From Breviolum minutum Mf 1.05b.01 (Eukaryota > Sar > Dinophyceae > Suessiales > Symbiodiniaceae), in NCBI GenBank assembly GCA_000507305.1, contig DF239784.1, positions 1 through 64,000 of the forward strand: 64,000 bases of DNA, given 5' to 3'. Positions within the stretch are counted from its first letter, which is position 1; the number at the start of each line of letters is the position of its first letter. Below, piece after piece: positions 54,884 through 64,000 of the stretch. Position numbers and translations under genes: made by a program. The notes below the pieces were generated by a model. That model ran no database searches and had not been told where the DNA came from. It saw only the letters and a list, made by a program, of their open reading frames with translations.

Positions 54884-57800
54884 TTGGCCTCAAGTGATCT
54901 TGGTTTGATTGTTTCAAACATGGACTGCCTTGGGCTGGCAGCTGACTGGGAACGGTGCGAGGAACTTCGTACTAGGATCCGGGATCAGAAAAAGGTTCTG
55001 ACCAAACAACCCCAGGAAACTTTTGTTCAGCCCAATCGAGCCAATGCAGTTCAAAATGCCTTTGTGCTTCGTCCTATCATGGCTCGTATGGGGGCTACTG
55101 AAAGCTTTCGCCTTCCTCACTTGCAGGATTTGATGCTCCAGGTCACAACATTGATGGAGAAGTGTGGACTGGATGCAGGTCAAAAGGAAGCCTACCGTAC
55201 CAGCGTTGAGATTAAGAAGCTATGCTCATTTGTCAAAAGGAGGTCTCAAAGACAAGAGGTCACGAAGGACTAGATTTTGGCAAATTCACAATTCATTTTT
55301 CATCCAAGTTATTAATTATGTCTGGTTTTTTAACATGTACATGATTTGATTTGAACTGAAATCTAGAGGTTGTATGATCACTTTTTTAGACTTCCCAGAC
55401 TTAATGTATGGGGGTGAGTTTCACATCCATCCCAAATGCTGAATAGTCTGAAGCGTGTGCCCTGCCAGGATGTGGGCTTTCATGAGCTTATCTTGCTGAT
55501 GGACCCTAAACAGCAGGCCCCAAGCTGGGGCTGGCAAAAACGGATACGTAGATATTTTCTAAACCCAATCACTGACACTTGGTGATATTGATCAAGTCAT
55601 AGGTGTTGAACAAACTTGTACCATGCCGCATATGTTTTTTCCAAAGTGATTTATCTTAGTTGTTTAAGTCTTTCCACCCTGTAAAAGGAAGTGATTGACA
55701 ACTACATGGCATCATGTCGCCGAACCAAATCTATCCCAGCCGAACAAGACGGTGAAGAAGATTGTGATGAGGATGAACAAACCCGAAAAGAGTTTGAGGA
55801 TTTCAAACGTTGGTTGGATTCTAACATTCCTTCTGGCAGTGCTGTGATCCCATCATCAAAAGAGGCATGCCCCAAATGTCAACAAGTGGAATGCAAATGC
55901 AACTCTTCTTTGCTTAGACTTTGCCAGCTTTTGATATGTGAACTTCCAAATGTTTTGTTAATGCATGGTTGTATGATAGCTCCCAATTTCCTTCATGAGA
56001 CTTGTACACTTAGCTGCTAGGAGTAGGATGGACTAGGATGTCTTCAACTCTCAGCTCCACGATGTAACCAAGGTGCCGAAATGCTGGCGAAGGTCAAGGC
56101 CCTTCGAGCGCAGATTGCAGAGAGGATGGCGGCAGCAAAGGCAGAGAGGGCAGCTGCAGAGATCCTTGGATTTCTCAGTGGGGGATCTGGTGAAATGTGT
56201 ATCGTCAAAATCTTGAACTCTACCCCGGGGGCTTTGATTAGTACCTTCCACCATAGCATGTTCTAGCAAGGGGAGCTGCATATAGATTGAAATAAACCAA
56301 TTTTTCAAACACTACTGCGTATGTTTTTGCATTTCTTTTTCAACTCTGCTTTACGCCATTCTCATGAGGATTGAAGAAGCTCCTCCAAAGGATGAGCAAG
56401 ATGAACCTTCACTAGGTGATGGGATAAATATATGTTTTTCAAGTGGGATTGGGTTGTATTTTGTTTGGCATCTTGTTTTTTTACGACGCCATCTCGGTAG
56501 TTAAAAAAAATGATTCTGAGCATCCTGAAGCATAGTGAACAAGATAAACAGAATACGATAATAAACACATGTAGAAAATACAACCCCTTCAAAACTCGAG
56601 GTCAATGTTTTGACAACATATTGACTGCTTTAACTTATATGCATTCCCCGTGGGTATCGCGATTGCATTTATATATCCCTGGCTAGGTGCTCCACAGGTT
56701 GCTCCAGTGCCTTTTTCGCTTGGTTCTACCATTGATACGGTTGAAACTCAGCCATTGCTGCCTATGGAAACACCACCTGCAGTGAGCCTTCCACCTCAAA
56801 AGATTGACAAGACATTGAAGCCAGAAGAACTTGCGCCCACCCAGGTTTGGACATTGAAAATCTACTGATCTGAAAAACCATATATGACAAATTGTTTGCA
56901 ATCCCGTCACCTCAAGTTTGACTTTGTTGATACAACCTCTACTTTGATGATGCTCAAGACATGGGTCAGCTTCTAAGCTTTGGGATTACATTACACTGTT
57001 TTTCTTTGGGCACGGAATACTTGTCTATACTCAATTCCCAAACCTTAGCCCCATCGTTGCTTCTGTTACCGACGCCCACTGCAATCCCTTTAGGTGCTTA
57101 CTCGCCGTGACCAAGCCAAGATGAAAGCCGAGAAGAAGAACAAGGACGACAAGGTCAATGAGAAGGAGACAAAGATCAAGCAGGACAAGGAGAATGACAA
57201 GAACAAGGAGAAGAAACCACGTGCCAAAGGGAAGGCTGCCGTCAGAAAAAGGAAAAGCCAGGAAGTGGAGGAAGAAGTTGAGGAAAAGGAGGAGGAAGAG
57301 AAGTCTGACAGCGAACTGGATAGTGATGAAGAGATCAATGGTCCTAAGGGAGCCTCTGCGAAAGCAAAGGCCAAGGCAAAGGCGAAGGCAAAGGCAAAGG
57401 CAGCCTCTGCCAAAGCCTCTGCCAAAGCAGAGACGAAGCCGAAGGCTAAGAAAAGAGCAGCCAAGTCCAAAGCAAAAGCGCGAGCTTCTGCTGAGGGCAA
57501 AGATGATGAAGAACCCACCACACCGAGGAGACGTTTGTTTCAGTCTGACGATGAAGAAGCTGATGCTGACAAACAATTGAGGAAGGATGACAGGACTGGC
57601 CAGGTCAAGCCTCTCAAGGACATTGTGAATGATGCCGCTGTTGAGGATTGGAAGAAAAGCAGGCCAAAGAAGGGTGAGTCCGAAGCTTCACCTGTTGACC
57701 CCAAGAAGACCAAGAAAGGTCTTTCTCCTTTTGCAAAGAAGGAACAGAAACGTCGCAAAAAGGCTGAGATGGAAGTGATGCAAAATGAAGCAGCGGAAGA

Positions 57801-58482
57801 CTTGGCAATGCAGGGCATTTTCAAAGAACACCTTAAAGCAGTGAAGCCTAAAACGATTGAAGACCTCAAGGCATACCTTTTGAAGGCTGTGGAGGGCAAG
57901 TTTGATGGGTTTGCTTTGAATGCCTACTGGTCACGGGCTGCTTGTGGTGTTAAGGCATTTGGGCTAGCTGCTTCGCGAGCAAAGGCGCCTGAGGTGGCTT
58001 ACTTTGGGCGTGTTAATCCTGGAGCTTCGCACAATTCCAACATGGCCATGAGCTACGCCTGTGCTTCGTTGTTGGTTTCTTGGCTGCTCGTGGCTTTCGC
58101 TGTGATGGGTCAGTTACATTTTTTTCTTGAAGAGAAAACCTGACTAATCTCTAACAACCCCCAACTCTTCCAAAAATATATAACACCAAACATCAGGAAC
58201 TTACCCCACCAAACAAAATGATGAAACTTAATTTGAATGGCTTCAATATCATCAAGAATGGAATGATGGATGATAGATGTATTATGTTTTTCTTCTTTGT
58301 TGGCGATTTAGATGTCACCCATGCCCTTAACATCTTTTCCCACTTGCACTTCAGGCTTCCTGGTTGAAGGATATCCCAGAGGCTGATTTGAAGAACTATG
58401 CTGAACCCACGGGAAAGATTCAAACCAAGATTTTTCACATGAAGTACAATGCCAGCGTTGCTGTTGCAACGTTTGACCAAAA
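54884..58482 (+). CDS. N-terminal half of a long multi-exon gene: acidic, coiled-coil and Lys/Ala-rich
   Basis: Exons: 54884-55258 (ending before GTCACG), 55688-about 55905 (joins in phase 0), about 56073-56189, 56369-56415, 56698-56844, 57094-about 58101 and 58355-58482. Features in order: helical segment (DLMLQVTTLMEKCGLDAGQK), acidic stretch (EDCDEDEQTRKEFEDF), Cys pairs (CPKCQQVECKC, possible zinc site), Ala/Arg coiled coil (KVKALRAQIAERMAAAKAER), Pro-rich linker, then a long Lys/Glu region with a KAKAKAKA run (about 57358-57500) like a nuclear-targeting or chromatin-binding tail. The 1-kb exon ends with a folded-looking domain (VAYFGRVNPGASHNSNMAMS). The phase at 58482 (AA) fits the exon at 59311 (AA|C), linking it to the C-terminal half. 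The start is uncertain, and the 56073-56415 junctions are not fully in phase. Confidence 0.6.
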
Positions 58483-59310
58483 GTGAAATTGTTACTTATG
58501 GAAGTATCAGCTGCTACTTATTTGGATTGTGGTTGCAGGTCACATGTGGAAACTTGTTGTAGCATGACATCAATTCACCAATATAGTTCTCAATACAATC
58601 TGGATCTCAAGAAAGTTTGTTTAGAAAACTGCATGGATCATCCCATATTGAATCTGAATAGATGTTCTTTCAATTGTCGTATTCTGGATCCACCGGAGTG
58701 ACATTGTGCAACGAGCATCCAAGTCAGCAGAATTGTTGGGTCCAGGGTTGGCTCTTGCTTTGCCTTAGCTTGGGATGTGGGGGTACAGGTGGTGTTTTTG
58801 GCGAAGTTATCATCGTGTTTGCAAAGATTCTTCCAAACATCAGTTGTCAACAGATTTTGGATTTAAGAACATCATTGTTTGACATCTTTTGGATCATTGA
58901 TGTCCTCAACTTACTTTTTTGTTCTGCAAATGCAACTGTCCATCAAGACATGGTCATCCCCAACTGCTTTTGATTTTTGGAATACCAAAAAAAATGTTGC
59001 ATGCCTGACACTGCCTGTACAATTTATACTTAGCTTTTCCTACCATAGGCGATTAGGGTGGGAGCTGGGTCCCAAAGTGGCGAGTGGAACCATGCCTGTG
59101 GGATTCCTTTGGGGAAAACCTCAAGCGGAGAAAGCCAAAAAAATGGACATGTGCAAAACAAAACCACCAAACAACATGTACCCATAAATCTTTGGTGATA
59201 CTGTTTGGTGATATATTTTCAGCTGATATATAATTTAATTCTTTTGAAGTCTTGCTATGCCCATTGCCCAGCATGCACTGATGTTTTTTTTTGAAAACCC
59301 TTCCAAGCAG
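58483..59310. other. Intron or unresolved exon region of the long gene
   Basis: The flanking exons can be joined directly in phase. Two stretches (about 58677-58760 and 59049-59140, CGIPLGKTSSGES in one frame) look faintly coding and may be alternative exons. Confidence 0.35.
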
Positions 59311-62129
59311 CTTCCTCACCGACTGCATTCTGAGGCTCGACCATGCCTTCGCTGAAAGGCAACAAATGGGCGGTGAAGATGGGTGTTCTTCAAGATGAAA
59401 GTTGTGCCCCATCCATGTTTTATGATTTTTTCCAAGTTCATTAGCGACAGAAGATTGCTATATACTGATATGCCCAGTGTATTGCGTGTGGTGAAAGGTA
59501 GAATTTTGGAACACGTTCCAAACTCCAAACATGTTCAATCACATGATTCAACTTTGAATCAGTTAAATTGTTCACTTCTTCCATCCTTGGTTTTCATTTT
59601 TGCAATGCAGCTTTGTTGCAGCATGATGCACCAATGCCCGTTCGAAACACGCTCGCCTCAACTGGAAGGGGAGAGTGATGGCATCTGGGGACTCACAATG
59701 AAACATCTTTTCCATAGTCTTTTTCATATAGTTGTAGATCCTATGTTCAGAATTTGCCTCACAAATGATGTAAGTGGAATACTTTGAACATGTATAATGG
59801 AAAGTGCCGAATGCTCGATTTTTGTTCTTACCTACTTGTCTCATCTGGTAGCCAGCGCTTTGTTTCGCACTATGGCTTGGTCTGATGCCTTCGTGAACAA
59901 CCTTTGCTGGCGATTGAAGGCTTTAGGGGCTCCGAAGGTGCACCATTCAAGTATTTTCTTGGGAAATGGATTTGTTAGTTTTTGTTTCTAAATGGACTTA
60001 GTCAGGAATTACAAAGAAGTAGTTGGTTCCTTTCACAACACTGTCAAAACAGGTTCTTGTCTTTGCAGTGCTCCTGGTGATATGGACTGATTTCCCGTCC
60101 AAGAGTTGGAAGGACATATGACTTAAGTTGTTTTGATTGAACTCGCAAATGAAAGGGTTTACACAAAGTCCTTTAGTTATTTTCCCTTGAAACATTTGCA
60201 GGATCCCATGGTGTTCTCCTTTGTCGAGGTGTTTGCTGGGGAATCGCAGGCAACCCTAAGTTTCAGGTCGGCTAAACACACGGCAGCAAGGTTGGATATG
60301 TTGTACATGAGTGCTGAACATAACCGACAAAATCCCATGGATCTTCTGACTGATTCAGGATTCCTGACCCTTGATGGTATTTCATCTCCACAATGTTTTA
60401 TATTCCAACTTTGTTTTTTAAACCAATATTCACCGATTGTGGTCTTGGGCATAAATCTGAATATGACTTTCCTCACCCAAATATATAAGTTAGACTCCCC
60501 AAAAACTTCCATGGTGGGCCAAGGACTGCCTTAGCCTGTTTGCTAAGAGGAGACTGGCAAAACGGGTGGTTGGTCCACTTTGGTTTGAAGTGCTCCAGTT
60601 GGGTGGCTGTGAATATGGGAACGAGTGGACGATCAATTTGCTGTTCAATTGGCAACACTGATTTTAAGAGTGTGAGGGACGCAAACTGCCTAGGAAGTCG
60701 GATCTTTGTTAGACATTTCAGGTATGTTTGGTTTCTTATTTGTGTCATGTTTCTGGGGCTTTTCAGCATCACTTTGACACTGTGAGTTATGCAAATGAGA
60801 ATACATAGTTACAATATATTTTGTTGTATATAACACCCACTTCTCAGGATGATTCTCCTCATGATGGTGGCAGTGTGTCTCAATGCAACCATCTGTTTGG
60901 AACAGCCGAATTCAAGCGTCTTTGAATTTTACCCACGTTTCCGTGATTTCATTCGCATGCTTCAGCAAATTGGTGGTAAAGGGGCTGTACCATGACTGAA
61001 ATCTAACCTCACCCTTTTTCTTTGTTTCTGCCAAGTTGCAAGGGTAAGAGTGCGGTTGTAGATTGTATACTGTAGCCTGGGATGTGCATTGATCTTGGAT
61101 GGTAGGTTTCTTGTGAATATATTTCTGGACTTTGGAGAAAATCGAGTTCCACCACTTTTTAAATCATCGCTATCTATCTTAATGTTTGGGTGATAAATAG
61201 GATGGTGATTTGTCCAAGATTAAAATAATTTATCTGATGGTCAACCACCTGGTGTTTCTGAGTTGCTTTGATATGGAATGTTTTGATTTTTTTTAGTTGG
61301 AAAGCCACCTCAACGATGATGAATAAAGATGGCAAACTGAACATACCATCACACCCAAAAAAGCTAAAATACTTCCATGCTGTGCTGTGCCTAAGGTGCA
61401 CAAAGTTTCTTGGTACATGTTGCACTATGGCTCACCGACCCCAAAGAAGTCCTATGCCTATAGCAACTCTAGGCATGTTGCGGATCTCAATGCTGGGAAA
61501 CTTCGAGGATGGGCGAAATCTAAGAAAGCATTGGCATCGGTTGGGAAAACCCATGATCTCGTTGTCAAGTACCATGACAAGAAAGGCCATCAAAGGTGGA
61601 AAGGTGGTAAACATCTACGTGGCAGTGAGTACCAGCCTTATTTGAAACAAACATGTTTGCGATTCAAAGCACTGGAAGGTATTCACAATCCATACTTGGT
61701 AATTTTAATACTAGTAGCGTCGATCCTTTCCTGACTGGCAACTTGTGTGGCCAACATGTCTCAGTATATCATAGTGAAAGGTCAAAATCATGATTCCAGA
61801 CTGCAACCCAACTCTTGTCAGAATCAACAACACACAATCCATTTGCATGGAAACTTCAGAAACAACTTTCACTCCAGCCCCATCTCAGGAATTATCCGGC
61901 ACAGTTCGGCCAGAAAATGGTGGACCTCTTCGACCGCATGATCCATGAGAAGTGTGGCATGCCAGAGCTACCTTCCTCAGTTCCCGGGGCCGATGAGACG
62001 TTTGGTAGTATGGATTGGGGGGATTTGTGGCCAGAAGCTCATATGGTTTCTGCTTGCCACTATATTCGGGCTGGGATTCATTTAGTAATCCCACCACATT
62101 TTAGAACCATCTTGCCTAAGAGACTTTGA
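59311..62129 (+). CDS. C-terminal half of the long gene: cytosine-5-methyltransferase-like Rossmann domain
   Basis: Exons 59311-59372, 59611-about 59670, 59852-59937, 60202-60376, 60535-60721, 60848-60975, 61406-61624 and 61860-62129 join in phase (the one after 59670 may use a GA donor) and stop at TGA 62127-62129. Motifs in order: FVEVFAGESQATLSF followed by ARLDMLY (compare the F-A-G motif I and acidic motif II of C5 methyltransferases), CSSWVAVNMGTSGRS (position of motif IV, which is normally PCQ), ICLEQPNSS (position of the E-N motif VI), SWYMLHYGSPTPKKSYAYSN (basic segment), and a Trp/Asp-rich C-terminal tail ending ILPKRL. The PCQ cysteine-proline pair is replaced, so catalysis is doubtful. 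The family is highly multi-copy in Symbiodiniaceae; the methyltransferase reading is my inference. A truncated copy is at 37979-38796. Confidence 0.75.
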
Positions 62130-62915
62130 TGGAAGCGAATGTTGTTGCCTTTTAGCCCATAGCTGTTGCTGTTCGGACCCGAAAAGAAACATCAATACAT
62201 TATCACTTTCCAAATCGCATTTGTTCGGCTTCAAGTAGCTTTTTATCAAAAAATCACCGTAATTTTCCGTAATTCGTAATTTCCGTAATCGTAGCTCTCT
62301 CGCATGGTCCCAATCTGAAGAAATAGTGATCTATTTTGATAAAAAAACATATCTATTTGGGGTCGTAATCATATGTAACCCGTAATTCTGCGTAACCAAA
62401 TATGTAAATAGCATAACGGGGATTCAAAAATAGATAGGTTTTTTGGGGCGTAATTTGGTTATGCGTAATTTTGCGTAATTTACCCGTAATTTGGCGTAAT
62501 TTACCCATAATTAATTATGGGTAAATTTGGGAAATAGTTGTCTAATTTTCATCAAACTTTGATGTTAAAATATATGATTCTTTGAAGGGTTTGTAAGATT
62601 TTTTGAATATGTTTTAATTATGCATGTCGGGGCCGAACTGTTCGCAACTGCGCATGTTTGGCAAACACTTCGCAAAATTGGGTAATCGGAATATTAGAAC
62701 ATAACCCTGACTTTTGAAAGTTGAAGGGTCGAAGCTTCGCAGTCGCAGTTTGGGGAAAAACAAACTTGGTGCTGAATATTTGTTCCATGTGTCCATGTTG
62801 GTGATCCCAGTACATGGCAATTTTTCTGATGTCTTGAAGTTGGATGTTCTCTTGTTCAAAGCATTTTGGCTTTTGGGTATTGACAAAACCTGACTTTCGA
62901 AGGGGTACCCCGGTA
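62130..62915. other. Intergenic DNA with CGTAAT-rich repeat
   Basis: 62255-62525 is built from CGTAATT-type words (CCGTAATT, GCGTAATTT, TTACCCGTAATT), ending in the palindrome CCCATAATTAATTATGGG. 62630-62690 resembles 52485-52530 (TTCGCAAC-GCGCAT ... TTCGCAAAA-TTGG). No gene is supported; the minus frame at 63004-62618 mirrors the next + strand exon. Confidence 0.6.
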
Positions 62916-63864
62916 GACTGATGGCCTTTGAGCGATCCGAATCTGCCTATACGATGTTGTCCCACACCAAATCTACCAGTGAACTTGGTCGTGGTTTGAG
63001 TCATATAATCTTTGATGCACGGCCTTTACCTGATGATCTTGACCAACTTCAGGACCCTAACATGTTTTGAATTGAGTGGTGATCAGTAGCATATTTATCG
63101 TCAAGGGTCTCATGGCTGCTAAACATTCCAGCGGGTTTCTATCTTAGTGTAAGTTGTTTTAGCTGGCAGGAAATGGAGCGACAGTTGGCTGATTTCGAAG
63201 CGCAACAGGAAGCTGTCGGGCATCCTATTTGCACAGTTGGTCCCAAAAAGATTTCCAGGTTGGTTATATTTTTTAAAGTATAGAAATTTGATGAACATAA
63301 AGCTGCCTTCATGCAGTGCATATGATTATACCTTTTTATGTTTATCCTCATCACACCCCCAGGTCAAGCAACTGATTCTTGTTGCCAAGGCCAAAGCCTT
63401 GGATCAGCTTCAAGTGGCATCACAGGCATCTCGACAGCATTCAACTTTAGAAAGTCAATATTTTGGAAAGTTTGGTTCATGATGGTACTAAACATGGAGA
63501 CAAGTTTCTGGCAGTTTCAAAAAACATGCTGAAACAGTTCTACTCGATCCAGGGTAAATCAAACAGAACAGATGATAATGTCAATGGATGTATCTCAAAC
63601 ATATCACATGTTTCTTGCTATCAAAAACGATGTGATCTAAACACAGTCCATCGCTTCCGACCCCAGGCAACTCCACAACGAAGTATGGACACACCGGCAT
63701 TAGAGACCATGCCGGCATCGGAGTCCCAGGTTGCAAGGTCCATGGGTGGTGGGTCTAGTGTTGAGGAACTATCACCGAAGTCTACAGAAGGTGTAGCAAA
63801 GCCACAACCCAGCTCCCCTACATCCCTAGCACCTTCCGACTCTGTCAGTGCTGATGTTCTTTGA
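62916..63864 (+). CDS. 3' exons of a further multi-exon gene, unknown function
   Basis: Coding blocks: about 62916-63050 (MAFERSESAYTMLSHTKSTS ... RPLPDDLDQLQ), 63170-about 63230 or 63258 (EMERQLADFEAQQEAVGHPI), 63361-about 63467 (VKQLILVAKAKALDQLQVAS), about 63463-63553 (LVHDGTKHGDKFLAVSKNML) and 63667-63864 (Ser/Pro/Thr-rich tail ending VSADVL, stop TGA 63862-63864). Acceptors are good (GCTGGCAG at 63169, CCCCCAG at 63360, ACCCCAG at 63666). The donor of the second block and the 63361/63463 overlap are unresolved. The S-Y/A-TMLSHTKSTSELGRG segment resembles a multi-copy Symbiodiniaceae family I remember. The 5' part is probably in 62.1-62.9 kb or missing. Confidence 0.55.
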
Positions 63865-64000
63865 TTAAAATAGAAAACCCAGGCAGTTTTGCTTTTCTGA
63901 TATTTTGTGGTTGTTTATGTTTTGGCTTTAGCGCAAATTGTGAAAACAATGAATGTATTCCAGAATGCACTTGTATGTTCCAATCTCACATTCAAGCATC

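Noticed and set aside
62618-63004. 128-codon minus-strand frame
   Set aside because: It overlaps a + strand exon (62916-63050) that fits the neighbouring gene better; the minus frame has no motif.

Overview
This 64 kb window looks like nuclear DNA of a dinoflagellate, most likely a Suessiales/Symbiodiniaceae-type genome. Three things point there. (i) Coding exons are short and joined by GT-AG introns with the acceptor AG usually followed by G. (ii) Several proteins belong to lineage-specific multi-copy families that I recognise from Symbiodiniaceae gene sets. (iii) The intergenic DNA is packed with short inverted-repeat elements. No bacterial operons, rRNA, tRNA or CRISPR arrays are visible. 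Two single N bases (8036 and 26149) sit in homopolymer-rich tracts.

Layout. 1-6.3 kb (+ strand) holds the 3' end of a coiled-coil repeat gene (3-512), a multi-exon gene with a Lys/Ala-rich segment (960-3028), and a multi-exon gene (about 4154-6336) whose exons join in coherent phase into a protein that I read as a Tnp2/Plavaka-like DDE transposase. From 6.4 to 52 kb the DNA is a dense field of small inverted-repeat (MITE-like) families, many nested or duplicated. Set into it are a minus-strand gene for a secreted Asp-box (BNR) beta-propeller protein (16168-14765), probably continued by Thr-rich, extracellular-domain and GPI-tail exons down to 11497; a decayed copia RNase H fragment (24.0-24.6 kb); a fragment of a methyltransferase-like family (38.0-38.8 kb); and a few orphan exons (37.8, 39.8 and 40.2 kb). 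From 52.4 to 64 kb the repeats nearly vanish and + strand genes resume: a long multi-exon gene (54.9-62.1 kb), acidic and Lys/Ala-rich at the N-terminus and with a degenerate cytosine-5-methyltransferase-like Rossmann domain at the C-terminus, then the exons of another gene (62.9-63.86 kb).

The strongest observation is that one short inverted-repeat family (ends CTAG...CTAG, 98-119 bp, 4-bp target duplications) supplies both introns seen inside the beta-propeller coding region. In each case the target duplication provides the GT donor (GTGT or GTAT), the element end provides the AG acceptor, and removing the predicted intron restores the Asp-box reading frame. Other copies sit outside genes, and one has a duplicated neighbour lacking the insertion (an empty site). 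This is what is expected of introners, transposons that create new introns.
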